Counted from the stretch's first letter, positions 7,342-16,379 are shown. The stretch: DNA of 64,000 bases from Scybalousia_A sp963540815 (GCA_963540815.1 CAUTQY010000008.1:1-64000); one strand, 5' to 3'. Made by a program: numbers and translations. Notes: generated by a model from the letters alone, not told the origin.

Positions 7342-8310
7342 TTATCGTCTTTTATAAACATTCATATTATACATTTTGCTACTCCACGGAGAGTACCTTC
7401 TATTAACCTCGGTGATTGTCAGTACGGTGTTTTCCTCGTCGTGCAACTCCTCGTTATACATATAAATTGCAGCGGCAATTGCGGCAAACTCATCTCCGCT
7501 TAGATATTTCCTATCAGCTTTTTCTGCAAGAGGAATATTTGCGTTATTATTTTCTTCTGTTTTTTTCTTCCTCCTTGCTTGTATTTTCATAAGCGCTTTT
7601 GCAAAGCCCATAAGTATTATGGAAATGATAATCAAAGCAAAGAAAACCGTACTCATTGCAATCATAGTAAGCCCCAGTCCGTAAGGGTCGTGTTCTTTTA
7701 TCTGCTCCGATTTTCTCGGTATTTTGTATATTTTATAACTCGCCTCGTTGGTAGAGACGGTATCTATATTAATGGAACCGAAACCCTTAGAGACATCGAT
7801 ATCAAAAACATTGAAACCGGAGGGATTTAACCCGGCCACATAAAGACGTTTGTTGGTTTTATCAAAAGAAAAAGCGGAAGCCGCACCTGCAAACTTGTTG
7901 GTAGTATTTACAACATTGCCTTGCATATCCAACACTCCTATATAAGAAGAATCTATATTGGAGGCAAGAAATACTATGTGGTTATCGTATAGGGCAATAC
8001 TTACTGGCTTGTAGATAAATTGCACATCATGTCTTCCTATTTGCTTATCTACCAAAAAAGTATTTGTTATTTCGTAACCTTCTGCCGTGCGAGATAATAT
8101 TGCTATAGTATTTTCCGGGGTATCTATAACCACCATTTGTTGTGTTTTGGAATCCACTGCAAAAGTCTGTGGTATCAATGGGTCTTCAAAAGCGTTGCTT
8201 TCTCCTTTACCACTTGTCGTAGCTGAGAAATCAGCGTTCTGAGCAAAAGAAACAAACCCTATCAACAACAAGCCAAAAGCAAGGAATACCGTTTTTATAT
8301 TCTTTTTCAT
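7342..8310 (-). CDS. OadG-like gamma subunit with a large exported domain
   Basis: A 322-aa protein placed where the small gamma subunit of the decarboxylase is expected. A signal peptide (MKKNIKTVFLAFGLLLIGFVSFAQ) precedes an exported domain of about 180 residues with strand-rich, propeller-like segments (FAVDSKTQQMVVIDTPENTIAIL). A single membrane span follows near residues 214-238 (MIAMSTVFFALIIISIILMGFA). The cytoplasmic tail includes ADRKYLSGDEFAAIAAAIYMYNEE and a C-terminal WSSKMYNMN segment typical of OadG and related subunits. Classical OadG has about 80 residues, so the exported domain is an addition. It presumably anchors and assembles the complex, and the role of the exported domain is unknown. 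Confidence 0.82.
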   Translation of the reverse strand: MKKNIKTVFLAFGLLLIGFVSFAQNADFSATTSGKGESNAFEDPLIPQTFAVDSKTQQMVVIDTPENTIAILSRTAEGYEITNTFLVDKQIGRHDVQFIYKPVSIALYDNHIVFLASNIDSSYIGVLDMQGNVVNTTNKFAGAASAFSFDKTNKRLYVAGLNPSGFNVFDIDVSKGFGSINIDTVSTNEASYKIYKIPRKSEQIKEHDPYGLGLTMIAMSTVFFALIIISIILMGFAKALMKIQARRKKKTEENNNANIPLAEKADRKYLSGDEFAAIAAAIYMYNEELHDEENTVLTITEVNRRYSPWSSKMYNMNVYKRR

Positions 8311-8323
8311 TGGCTTATATGTT

Positions 8324-9883
8324 TTACAATGGGATGTTATTGTGTTTTTTCATAGGATTGCTATCCTTCTTTGTGGCTAAGGCTTGCAAGGCTCTAATTA
8401 TGCGAAAACGAGTATTTCTCGGTTCTATCACATCATCTATATAGCCGTATTTTGCAGCATTGTAAGGATTAGCAAATTTATCATTATATTCTTGTTCTTT
8501 TTCTGCCAAGAATTTTGCCTTTTCCTGTTCGTCCGTCATATCCTTTAATGTACTGCCATAAAGAATAGCAGCGGCACCTGAGGCACCCATAACAGCCACT
8601 TGTGCAGTAGGCCAAGCATAATTTATATCACCCCTTAATTGTTTGGAGGACATAACACAGTGAGCACCACCATAAGACTTCCTAAGAGTTACCGTAACCT
8701 TTGGAACAGTGGCTTCTCCGTAAGCGAACAAAAGTTTTGCACCATTGGTAATTATACCGTTGTATTCTTGTCCCGTACCGCAAAGAAACCCCGGTACATC
8801 CACCAAGGTAACGATAGGAATATTGAAAGCATCGCAAAAACGAACAAATCTTCCTCCTTTCCGTGAGGAATTTATGTCCAAAACCCCTGCCATACATTTT
8901 GGCTGATTGGCTACTATGCCAACACTTACACCATTAAAACGAGCAAAACCCACTACTATATTTTGGGCAAATCTTTCGTGTATCTCGAAAAATTCTCCGT
9001 TATCTATTATGGCTGTTATAACCTCCTTAACATCATACGGTTTATTGGGATTCTCGGGTATTATGGTGTTAAGACTATCCTCCAATCTGTCAATAGGGTC
9101 GGTGCAATTTGTTAAAGGAGCTTCTTCCAAGTTGTTTGAAGGAATATAGGACACAAGTTTTCTAATCATTTGTATACCTTCTTGCTCTGTTTCCGATACA
9201 AAATGTGCCACACCGCTTTTGGTTGCATGCACCATTGCCCCGCCAAGGGAGGCTTCGGTAACATCCTCTCCTGTCACTGTTTTTACAACCTTAGGTCCGG
9301 TAACAAACATATAAGAATTTTCCTTACTCATAAGAATAAAGTCCGTCAAAGCAGGTGAATAAACCGCTCCTCCGGCACAGGGACCGAAAATTGCAGAAAT
9401 CTGAGGTATTACTCCGGAGGCAAGAATATTCCTCTCAAAAATCTCGGCATACCCGGCAAGGGAATTAACCCCTTCTTGTATTCTGGCACCACCCGAATCA
9501 CTTAAACCTATAACAGGCGCGCCTACTTTCATGGCTTGGTCCATGATTTTGCATATTTTCTTTGCAAAAGACTCGCTTAGAGAACCTCCGTATGCTGTAA
9601 AATCTTGTGAAAACACATAAACCAAACGGCCGTCTATTGTACCGTATCCCGTAACCACACCATCGGTAAGAATTTCTTTTTTCTCCATACCGAAATCGGT
9701 ACAACGATGGGTTACAAACATATCAAATTCTTCAAAACTACCTTCGTCCAAGAGCAAATCTATCCTCTCTCTTGCCGATAACTTACCTTTGGAATGTTGT
9801 TTATCTATACCTTTTTGACCTCCGCCTAACCTAGCCTGAGCCCTAAGGTCTAATAATTGTTTAATTTTTTCTTCAAAAGCCAT
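8324..9883 (-). CDS. mmdA: methylmalonyl-CoA decarboxylase alpha subunit (carboxyltransferase)
   Basis: A 519-aa acyl-CoA carboxyltransferase of the MmdA/PccB family with two crotonase-type halves. Visible blocks are GKLSARERIDLLLDEGSFEEFD, VYVFSQDFTAYGGSLSE, the oxyanion-hole region DSGGARIQEGVNSLAGYAE, GPCAGGAVYSPALTDFI, and in the second half NQPKCMAGVLDINSSRKGGR and VDVPGFLCGTGQE. It transfers the carboxyl group of methylmalonyl-CoA to biotin, giving propionyl-CoA. Companion beta and gamma-like subunits point to the decarboxylase rather than to propionyl-CoA carboxylase. It is separated by 80 bases from the epimerase gene and by 13 from the gamma-like gene. Confidence 0.94.
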   Translation of the reverse strand: MAFEEKIKQLLDLRAQARLGGGQKGIDKQHSKGKLSARERIDLLLDEGSFEEFDMFVTHRCTDFGMEKKEILTDGVVTGYGTIDGRLVYVFSQDFTAYGGSLSESFAKKICKIMDQAMKVGAPVIGLSDSGGARIQEGVNSLAGYAEIFERNILASGVIPQISAIFGPCAGGAVYSPALTDFILMSKENSYMFVTGPKVVKTVTGEDVTEASLGGAMVHATKSGVAHFVSETEQEGIQMIRKLVSYIPSNNLEEAPLTNCTDPIDRLEDSLNTIIPENPNKPYDVKEVITAIIDNGEFFEIHERFAQNIVVGFARFNGVSVGIVANQPKCMAGVLDINSSRKGGRFVRFCDAFNIPIVTLVDVPGFLCGTGQEYNGIITNGAKLLFAYGEATVPKVTVTLRKSYGGAHCVMSSKQLRGDINYAWPTAQVAVMGASGAAAILYGSTLKDMTDEQEKAKFLAEKEQEYNDKFANPYNAAKYGYIDDVIEPRNTRFRIIRALQALATKKDSNPMKKHNNIPL

Positions 9884-9963
9884 AGTCTATAAATATTTGG
9901 TATATCTTTTATAGGTTAATATTATTTATTTTTAACCCAATAATTATCATAATAAACCGGAAT

Positions 9964-10365
9964 TTATTCACAACAAAATTCCGTTAAGACACCTAATGTT
10001 GATTTAGGATGCAAGAAGCCTATGTTAAGGTTTTCCGCTCCTTTTCTTGCTTGTTTGTCTATCAAACGAACACCTTTTTGTTCCGCTTCTTTAAGGGCTT
10101 GGTTGGTATCTTCCATTTTAAAGGCAACATGATGTACTCCTTGTCCTTTGTTTGCAATAAATTTTGCAATAGTACTGTCTTCACTTGTTGCTTCCAAAAG
10201 TTCTATTTTTACTTCTCCTACCTTAAAGAAAGCGGTTCTTACTTTTTGGTCTGCTACCTCTTCTATGTTGTAACACTTTAATCCCATTACATTCTCCCAA
10301 TACTTGATAGCCTCATCCAAGTTGGACACTGCTATGCCAATGTGTTCGATTTTTGAAGGTGTCAT
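9964..10365 (-). CDS. mce: methylmalonyl-CoA epimerase
   Basis: A 133-aa protein of the vicinal oxygen chelate (glyoxalase) fold with two beta-alpha-beta modules. It starts with KIEHIGIAVSNLDEAIKYW, carries the metal-binding His of that segment and VHHVAFKMED, and has the Glu-containing segment KIELLEA. It converts R- and S-methylmalonyl-CoA. Its position directly upstream of mmdA fits the succinate to propionate route, linking the mutase product to the decarboxylase. The length is typical of the family. Confidence 0.94.
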   Translation of the reverse strand: MTPSKIEHIGIAVSNLDEAIKYWENVMGLKCYNIEEVADQKVRTAFFKVGEVKIELLEATSEDSTIAKFIANKGQGVHHVAFKMEDTNQALKEAEQKGVRLIDKQARKGAENLNIGFLHPKSTLGVLTEFCCE

Positions 10366-10389
10366 AATTTTTCCTTAATTTTTTGAGTG

Positions 10390-11406
10390 TTAATAATTTA
10401 TTGTTTTCTTATTTATTCCGTAAACTATACTTTCCAATTGCATTAAATAATCCCTTTTCGGTTTATTAGGGTTGTACAAGAAACAATCTATCATAACGAA
10501 GTTTTTATTTTTTTCGTCCCTGAAAACATAATTCAAAAAAGGCCCTCCCATAAAGTCACCAAACAATCGCCACAAACCTCTTGTTTCTATCATTACATAA
10601 TTACCTGCCTTAATGGTGTCTCTAAACAACTCCGTTCTGAGTTCGGTTCCCATGTATGAACCTTTGACGCTTCCCGGCACAAAAGCCTTCCCCAAAGAAT
10701 CCCTCAACTCTATAACTTTTTTGCCCATAAATAAGTCTTGTGAAGAGTAAGGTTTTTTGTAAATCATTACATTAAAACTTTCTTTTTGAGTTTCCTTTCT
10801 TATCCAAAAAAAATTATCGGTTTGTTTGGCAAGATAAAAATCGGAGGGAAAAGTTAAAGAAAAATCAAATGTTTTCTTTATCTTCTCCCGCAGTTTGATA
10901 TTCTCATCTCTTTTAAAAGCGTTGTAAATTCGTATATGTTCATTCTTACGAAATTGATACTTTATAGTATTTGCATAAGCATTTAGTATTGAGTAAATAC
11001 TATCTGTGTTATCGGTTTTTATTTCAAAAATAGCCTGCGGATACACAGTTTTATTTATTGCTTGCCTTATAGTATTGTTGTTGCCGGCTTGTTTGTTGAT
11101 TATAAGCACATTTCTATGCTTTTTGAACATTTCCGAATTATAGTATTGTCCCGGAGTAAGTTGCACCAAATCAAAATAAGGTTCTTTTTGCGGTAGTCCC
11201 TCTTGTGCTTTTTCAAAAATATTTCCCAAATAATCTTTTAATGATTTGGTATATAAAGAATCCGGTATAACAAGCAACATTTCCAACGTTTTACCCCCTG
11301 AGGAAGGCATCCCGTGAGTTAAAATATCCTCTTTTGTAGGTTTGTGCTCACATGAGATAAACAATATAATAAGCAACAATGTGAGAATACGGTACCTTTT
11401 CTTCAT
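10390..11406 (-). CDS. DUF4837 family lipoprotein
   Basis: A 338-aa lipoprotein with signal peptide and lipobox LLIILFISCE, lipidated at the Cys near residue 19. The body matches the Bacteroidota DUF4837 family: a GGKTLEMLLVIPDSLY-type opening, NVLIINKQAGNN, and SSQDLFMGKKVIELRDSLGKAFVPG with the FRDEKNKNFVMIDCFLYNPNKPKRDYLMQLESI ending. Its function is unknown. It lies 24 bases upstream of mce with its own promoter at 11435-11465, so it may be the first gene of the methylmalonyl operon. Confidence 0.88.
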   Translation of the reverse strand: MKKRYRILTLLLIILFISCEHKPTKEDILTHGMPSSGGKTLEMLLVIPDSLYTKSLKDYLGNIFEKAQEGLPQKEPYFDLVQLTPGQYYNSEMFKKHRNVLIINKQAGNNNTIRQAINKTVYPQAIFEIKTDNTDSIYSILNAYANTIKYQFRKNEHIRIYNAFKRDENIKLREKIKKTFDFSLTFPSDFYLAKQTDNFFWIRKETQKESFNVMIYKKPYSSQDLFMGKKVIELRDSLGKAFVPGSVKGSYMGTELRTELFRDTIKAGNYVMIETRGLWRLFGDFMGGPFLNYVFRDEKNKNFVMIDCFLYNPNKPKRDYLMQLESIVYGINKKTINY

Positions 11407-11434
11407 AACTGTGTGAGTTAACTTTTAAAGGTTG

Positions 11435-11465
11435 CAAATTTACAAAAAATGCAATAACTCACAAA
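11435..11465 (-). promoter_or_regulatory. promoter of the DUF4837-mce-mmd gene run
   Basis: On the minus strand TTTG (11462-11465), a 19-base spacer and TAAATTTG (11435-11442) lie about 30 bases before the ATG at 11406. Confidence 0.72.
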
Positions 11466-11514
11466 AACAGGCTAAATTTATTTATCACAAAGAAAAACAA
11501 ATTTATCCAAATTT

Positions 11515-11558
11515 AAAAAGTCTGTTTTACTCATTTGAAGTAAAACAGACTTTTTTTT
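11515..11558 (-). terminator. terminator of the broken T9SS gene
   Basis: Sixteen-base arms (11515-11530 and 11540-11555, core GTCTGTTTTAC/GTAAAACAGAC) have A and T runs outside. It lies 18 bases after the stop at 11576 on the minus strand and can work in both directions. Confidence 0.88.
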
Positions 11559-11575
11559 TGAACGTTGCTACCGAT

Positions 11576-12509
11576 CTATTTTTTAATAATTTTTTTGTTG
11601 GTTTGTCCTTGTGAAGTGAATACTTTTATAAAATACACCCCTTTTTGGTAGTCGGTTAGGGTTAATTTATGGTTATAAGAGTTTGGTTGCTCTTGTTTTA
11701 ACAATCTGCTTGTTTCGTCGTATAACTCTATTTTCTTTATCTTATAACCGCAATTAACATTCACCTCCTCTTCGGTAGGATTAGGAAAAACATGAACATA
11801 TTCCGAAATATCTCTCACTTCTTCTATGCCAACCCCCGTATACTCTTCTACATTTGGGTCATACTCGCCAAGTATGGGAAAAAGATAAAGCATAGTTGCA
11901 GCCTTATCGCCGTAATCATAGAAATCTGCTCGTCTCCAATCCAAACTTCCACGTTGTCTAAGTAATGGGTACATATCCACAGATAATGGGGTACATAACT
12001 TGGTACCCAAAACAGCTGGAGCGAGGAAAGACGAACCACTCCCCGTATAATGACCTAAACCCGGTAATAATGTGTCCATATTATGTAAAACAACGTAAAA
12101 CTTCCCTTTGATATTAACAGGGTTATCAAAAAGAATTTCCTTGTAAGGTAATATTGTGTCATAAGAGACAAACGGATAATGTTGCGTAACATCCACACCC
12201 CTTATTATATTATTCAAGGAAGAATCCCAAATCTCCAAATAATTAAGGTATATGTAAACCGGCAGAATATCCCACATAACCTGACACCCCACAATTACTA
12301 TTGTTGTAATTGCCGCTATACTTATCAAACCATAGGGTGATTATCATGTCGTCTCTATACTTCTCTACCCTAACGGTTTGGGCGACAGGGACGATTGAGC
12401 GGGATACTCTTTCCGAGCTATTGGATATTACTCCTTGCATTTGAGCAAAGGCGACTGTTTGCAACAATAAAATTGTACAAACCAAAAAGAATAAAAATTT
12501 GTTACGCAT
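11576..12509 (-). pseudogene. frameshifted T9SS-type secreted protein
   Basis: The 5' part (12509 to 12243, 88 codons) encodes a signal peptide (MRNKFLFFLVCTILLLQTVAFAQ) and ends in one frame. The 3' part (open from 12328 to 11576) continues in another and ends in a Por sorting domain (VHVFPNPTEEEVNVNCGYKIKKIELYD ... GVYFIKVFTS). Both parts match genes of the locus at 30945-32567. The 5' part resembles the first gene there (WFDKYSGNYNN versus WFDKYNNNNN), and the 3' part resembles the second (EIWDSSLNNI versus ELRDESLNNI, KGKFYVV versus HGKFYVV). It therefore looks like a fusion by deletion plus a frameshift near 12245-12270. AGGAGG stands just before the ATG. Confidence 0.78.
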
Positions 12510-12547
12510 AATACCTCCTGTTTTTTTGATTAAGAACTATTTTGCGG

Positions 12548-12574
12548 CAAACGTAAAAATAATTTTAATACAAA
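12548..12574 (-). promoter_or_regulatory. promoter of the broken T9SS gene
   Basis: TACGTTTG on the minus strand (12548-12555), with a possible TTTG (12571-12574) at a short 15-base spacing. It lies about 40 bases before the ATG at 12509. Confidence 0.5.
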
Positions 12575-12606
12575 CAATAAAAAAGCACACTTTTTTTGAA
12601 AAAAAA

Positions 12607-12642
12607 TATCGGAAAAATATAAGGGCTTATATTTTTCCGATA
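12607..12642 (-). terminator. hairpin after the T9SS gene at 12667
   Basis: Seventeen-base complementary arms (12607-12623 and 12626-12642, core ATCGGAAAAATATAAG) lie between two minus-strand genes, 25 bases beyond the stop at 12667. A T-rich run follows on the minus strand. Confidence 0.82.
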
Positions 12643-12666
12643 AATTAAGTTTGTTTTACTAACGTA

Positions 12667-13464
12667 CTACCTTTTGATAAATTTTTGTTTTATCAAAGTA
12701 TTATCCGATAATACATTTATAAAATACACTCCGTTATCCAAATCGGAAATATTTATTTGTTTGGTATTATATGTTCTTATAACCTCTTGTCCCAGTGAAT
12801 TGATTATACATATTTGTCGGATAGCGTTTTTTGTATCTATATTCAAAATATCCGTTGCCGGATTCGGATAGATGGAAATTTTATTTACAATATTTTCCGT
12901 TAGACTCAGATTTCCGGTTTGTCCGGCATTTATAGGTGTGTTAGGCGTTGATTGATAGGCATACCCATAAAGTTTTACATCCTTTGCCTGTTGATTTGAC
13001 GTAGAGGCAACTATTTCTATTTTTGCCCAACCGTAGTAGGTATTATTTCCGTTTTTAAATTTAAAACCCACGTAATTTATACCGCTACCTTCCCAAGCCG
13101 TGTAATCGGGTGATAGATACAGGACATCAAAACAAGGCATTTGTACATCATCATAACCGTAAAAAACACAGTCGGAGGATATGTTACTTGATAGGGTAAG
13201 TTTATTTACGTTTGCGTTATAACTTGCAGGGGTAGCCACCACAGAACTACCGGGAGTAAAACATCCAAAATAAATAGCCTCTCCGTAATGGTTGTAATTT
13301 TGAATAATAAACTTAGCCTCTTCTCCGAAAAAGTTTAATTGATATTCGGAATTAGTGCCGTTAATTAACACAGGATTGTCTTCCAAATTTGTATAAACCA
13401 CTTGAGAATTTGTTGTAATACTTGCAGAAAACATTACTGCAAAGACTAATAATAGACGTTTCAT
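12667..13464 (-). CDS. secreted protein with type IX sorting domain, 265 aa
   Basis: A signal peptide (MKRLLLVFAVMFSASITTNSQ) is followed by a beta-rich domain of about 165 residues (VLINGTNSEYQLNFFG ... GFKFKNGNNTYYGWAKIEI). The C-terminal Por secretion domain of about 75 residues has SIYPNPATDILNID, NSLGQEVI and NGVYFINVLSDNTLIKQKFIKR. Such proteins cross the outer membrane through the type IX system and are usually anchored to surface LPS or released. The middle domain, with its YYGWAKIEI segment, is common in Bacteroidota secreted proteins, but I cannot assign an activity. It is a single gene with its own terminator. Confidence 0.88.
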   Translation of the reverse strand: MKRLLLVFAVMFSASITTNSQVVYTNLEDNPVLINGTNSEYQLNFFGEEAKFIIQNYNHYGEAIYFGCFTPGSSVVATPASYNANVNKLTLSSNISSDCVFYGYDDVQMPCFDVLYLSPDYTAWEGSGINYVGFKFKNGNNTYYGWAKIEIVASTSNQQAKDVKLYGYAYQSTPNTPINAGQTGNLSLTENIVNKISIYPNPATDILNIDTKNAIRQICIINSLGQEVIRTYNTKQINISDLDNGVYFINVLSDNTLIKQKFIKR

Positions 13465-13590
13465 AATTGTTGTTTTTTAGTTATTAATTATTGTTTGGAT
13501 AATGTGGAGACTACAAAAAACATATTTTGTTGCAAAAATGTAATAAATTTATATATGTTTTTTTTTATCATAATAAGAGAATGGACAACA

Positions 13591-13617
13591 AAAAAGGGAA
13601 AAAGAATAAATCCCTTT
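13591..13617 (-). terminator. terminator of rpsF-rpsR-rplI
   Basis: Arms AAAGGGA (13593-13599) and TCCCTTT (13611-13617) are followed by a T run on the minus strand, 36 bases after the rplI stop. Confidence 0.75.
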
Positions 13618-13652
13618 CCTTTTTCATCATGAAATAAAAAATCTACAAAATA

Positions 13653-14105
13653 TTATCCGGCGATAACTTCAAATTCGAACTCTGCCTTAATGTCTTTATA
13701 TACATTAACGACAGCATTGTACTTACCCAATTCTTTGACAGCATCACCTTTGATAAATATTTTCTTTCTGTCTATATCCATATTATGTTGTTCTTTGATA
13801 GCATCAGCCAATTGAATACTATTAACAGAACCGTATATTTTGCCATTTTCTCCGGCTTTGGTTAGTACTTTTATAGTACCCATAGCAGATATTCTCTCCG
13901 CAAAAGCAGAGGATTCTTTCCTTATGTTCTCTTCTTTTCTTGCTTTCTGGCGAATATTTTCCGCCAATATTTTCTTTGCGGAAGGCGTTGCCATTATTGC
14001 TAGCCCTTGAGGAAGGAGATAATTGTTTGCATAACCGTCCTTGACGGTAACTATTTCATCCTTGTAACCTACGTGATTAACGTCTTGTTTCAATATTATT
14101 TCCAT
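13653..14105 (-). CDS. rplI: 50S ribosomal protein L9
   Basis: A 150-aa L9 with the N-terminal domain (MEIILKQDVNHVGYKDEIVTVKDGYANNYLLPQGLA), the long connecting helix (about residues 40-75) and the C-terminal rRNA-binding domain (GKIYGSVNSIQLADAI). Length and order are normal. It is the last gene of rpsF-rpsR-rplI, 21 bases after rpsR. Confidence 0.98.
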   Translation of the reverse strand: MEIILKQDVNHVGYKDEIVTVKDGYANNYLLPQGLAIMATPSAKKILAENIRQKARKEENIRKESSAFAERISAMGTIKVLTKAGENGKIYGSVNSIQLADAIKEQHNMDIDRKKIFIKGDAVKELGKYNAVVNVYKDIKAEFEFEVIAG

Positions 14106-14126
14106 ATAAAAACTCCTTCTCTTTAA

Positions 14127-14393
14127 TTATTTTAACAAGTCTGCTACGTATGGCATAAGAGCAAGATGTCTTGCACGTTTAACCGCCTGAGCAACTTTTC
14201 TTTGATACTTTCTAGATGTCCCCGTAATTCTTGCAGGAAGTATTTTTCCTTGCTCGTTTACAAACTTCAAAAGAAAATCTGCATCTTTGTAGTCTATATA
14301 TTTAATACCACTCTTTTTGAAACGGCAATATTTCTTTCTCTGTGTTTCAAGTTTAATGGGGGTCAAAAATTTTATTTCACTATCGTTTGCCAT
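14127..14393 (-). CDS. rpsR: 30S ribosomal protein S18
   Basis: An 88-aa S18. Its core reads KYCRFKKSGIKYIDYKDADFLLKFVNEQGKILPARITG, ending in RKVAQAVKRARHLALMPYV. It binds 16S rRNA as a dimer with S6, whose gene ends 2 bases upstream, so translation is probably coupled. Confidence 0.98.
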   Translation of the reverse strand: MANDSEIKFLTPIKLETQRKKYCRFKKSGIKYIDYKDADFLLKFVNEQGKILPARITGTSRKYQRKVAQAVKRARHLALMPYVADLLK

Positions 14394-14395
14394 AA

Positions 14396-14806
14396 TTATT
14401 CTTCTGCTTTTACTTCTTCTTGTTTAACTTCTTCTTTTTTCTTTTCCTTGCTTTCCATTGCCTTTTGTTGAGATTTCAAACCTCCGTTTCTTCTCTTTTC
14501 ATTATATGCCACAGCATATTTGTCCAAAGATACGGTAAGAAAACGTAACAAACGTTCATCTCTTTTGTAGGTAGTCTCCAATTTTGCTATCAAAGAGCCC
14601 TCAGCCTTAAATTCTATAAGGTAATAGAAACCTGAGGTTATCTTTTGTATGGGATAGGCAAGTTTTCTCATACCCCAATTGTTTTCATCCACGATTTCAG
14701 CACCATTCTCCTTTAAAAGAGTCTGATACTTTCCCACCGTTTCCTTTATCTGGTCGTCAGATAAAACGGGAGTCATAATGAAAACGGTTTCATACTGTTT
14801 TTTCAT
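14396..14806 (-). CDS. rpsF: 30S ribosomal protein S6
   Basis: A 136-aa S6. Its core has YETVFIMTPVLSDDQIKE, NWGMRKLAYPIQKITSGFYYLIEF and RDERLLRFLTVSLDKYA. A charged Lys/Glu-rich tail of about 30 residues is typical of Bacteroidota S6. It is the first gene of the operon, with a promoter at 14854-14885 and a leader of about 40 bases. Confidence 0.97.
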   Translation of the reverse strand: MKKQYETVFIMTPVLSDDQIKETVGKYQTLLKENGAEIVDENNWGMRKLAYPIQKITSGFYYLIEFKAEGSLIAKLETTYKRDERLLRFLTVSLDKYAVAYNEKRRNGGLKSQQKAMESKEKKKEEVKQEEVKAEE

Positions 14807-14853
14807 TTTTAACTAATTTTTTATTAGACAATTTTTGTTTGTTTTCGAGTCTG

Positions 14854-14885
14854 CAAAGGTATACTTTTTTTTTTACATAGCCAAA
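14854..14885 (-). promoter_or_regulatory. promoter of rpsF-rpsR-rplI
   Basis: TTTG (14882-14885), a 20-base spacer and TACCTTTG (14854-14861) on the minus strand give a strong match to the Bacteroidota consensus. Confidence 0.8.
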
Positions 14886-14977
14886 CAATTTACAAATAAA
14901 CGCACAAAAAACTATTTTTTCTTGTCGTTCTACAAAAAAAACGTATGTCTCAATATTATAATATTGATAGTTTTTAT

Positions 14978-14985
14978 TATCTTTG
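14978..14985 (+). promoter_or_regulatory. -7 element before the CoA-transferase gene
   Basis: TATCTTTG matches TANNTTTG and lies 46 bases before the ATG at 15032. No clear -33 element is seen. Confidence 0.55.
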
Positions 14986-15031
14986 CTTGCCGAGTAGAAT
15001 TAATAAAAATGTATAATAACACTATAATTTT

Positions 15032-16339
15032 ATGGCAAAATCGTATAAAACCGTAACGGCGGACCAAGCTGTTAAAGTAATAAAATCGGGAGACCATATT
15101 CACATAGGTTGTGTTGCCGCTGCTCCTCAAACCCTTATAAAAGCAATGTGTGAAAGAGGGAAAAATAAAGAATTCTCAGACGTATACATTCATCATTTGC
15201 ACACCGAAGGACCGGCGCCATATACCGACCCAGAATTTGAGGGAATTTTTAGACACGATGCATTTTTTGTGGGTAAGAACGTAAGAAAGGCGGTGCAAGA
15301 GGGACGCGGAGATTATATTCCAGTATTCTTGGGCGAAATACCAACGTTGTATCGTAAGGGGTATTTGCCTTGTGACGTGTTGTTGATAATGGTTTCCGAA
15401 CCGGATGAAAACGGCATGGTTTCCTTAGGTACCTCGGTGGCGGATACTTTGGGGGCTATGGAGGTAGCCAAATGTGTTATTGCAGAAATAAATCCTCAAA
15501 TGCCCAGCTGTTTTGGAGATGCAATGATATCCATGAATAGAATAAATATGTTTGTCCGGGCTGATTATCCTTTGTTTCCGGCACATATGGCGCCTTTGGA
15601 TGAAGTCTCTATGCAGATAGGAAAAAACTGTGCCACACTAATAGAGGACGGAGCATGTTTGCAAATGGGTATAGGTACAATTCCCAATGCCATACTTGCT
15701 CAACTTGGAGGACACAAAAATTTGGGAGTACATACCGAGATGTTTTCAGACGGAGTTCTTCCCTTGGTAGAAAAAGGAGTAATTAACGGAAACAACAAAG
15801 CTTTGGACAAAGGCAAAATGGTTTCTACCTTTCTTATGGGTAGCAATAAACTTTACGATTTTGTTAATAATAACAAGGAAGTTCTTATGATGGAATGTTC
15901 CTATACCAACGACCCGTTTATTGTTGCAAAACAACCCAAAATGACAGCCATAAACTCTTGTATAGAAATAGATATTACGGGACAAGTATGTGCCGATAGT
16001 ATAGGTGCAAAATTGTTTTCGGGAGTAGGTGGGCAAGTTGATTTTATGTACGGAGCTTCGCGTTCCGAAGGAGGTAAAGCAATAATGGCAATGCCCTCCA
16101 TAACCAATAAGGTGGCTACAAAAATAGTTCCCTATCTGAAAAAGGGTGCAAGTGTGGATACTACCCGATACCATATGCATTATTTTGCAACGGAATACGG
16201 AGTTGTTGATTTATACGGCAAAACCCTGCAACAAAGGGCAAGACTCATTATTTCCATAGCACACCCGCAATTTAGGGAAGAATTGGAAAAAGCCGCCGTT
16301 GAAAGGTGGGGAACTTCTTTCCTGAGAGTAAAATTATAA
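15032..16339 (+). CDS. acetyl-CoA hydrolase/transferase family CoA-transferase
   Basis: A 435-aa class I CoA-transferase of the 4-hydroxybutyrate/butyryl-CoA:acetate type. The catalytic Glu236 lies in GVHTEMFSDGV and forms the glutamyl-CoA thioester. GMGIGTIPNAIL-like (here MGIGTIPNAILAQL) and the glycine-rich SGVGGQVDFMYGASRSEGGK line the CoA site. Related oral Bacteroidales enzymes act on 4-hydroxybutyrate, butyryl-CoA or propionyl-CoA with acetate, and the exact acyl group cannot be read here. It is a single gene with a promoter and terminator. Together with acyl-CoA dehydrogenase and EtfAB elsewhere in the window it suggests short-chain fatty acid production. Confidence 0.9.
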   Translation: MAKSYKTVTADQAVKVIKSGDHIHIGCVAAAPQTLIKAMCERGKNKEFSDVYIHHLHTEGPAPYTDPEFEGIFRHDAFFVGKNVRKAVQEGRGDYIPVFLGEIPTLYRKGYLPCDVLLIMVSEPDENGMVSLGTSVADTLGAMEVAKCVIAEINPQMPSCFGDAMISMNRINMFVRADYPLFPAHMAPLDEVSMQIGKNCATLIEDGACLQMGIGTIPNAILAQLGGHKNLGVHTEMFSDGVLPLVEKGVINGNNKALDKGKMVSTFLMGSNKLYDFVNNNKEVLMMECSYTNDPFIVAKQPKMTAINSCIEIDITGQVCADSIGAKLFSGVGGQVDFMYGASRSEGGKAIMAMPSITNKVATKIVPYLKKGASVDTTRYHMHYFATEYGVVDLYGKTLQQRARLIISIAHPQFREELEKAAVERWGTSFLRVKL

Positions 16340-16379
16340 CTCATAGATAACTATTTTGCTAACAAAGTGTTTTAATTTT

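Noticed and set aside
14807..14853. S6:S18 autoregulatory leader structure before rpsF
   Set aside because: The leader is short and A-rich and lacks the conserved CCG-containing hairpin. Only a weak CTAAT/ATTAG stem is visible.
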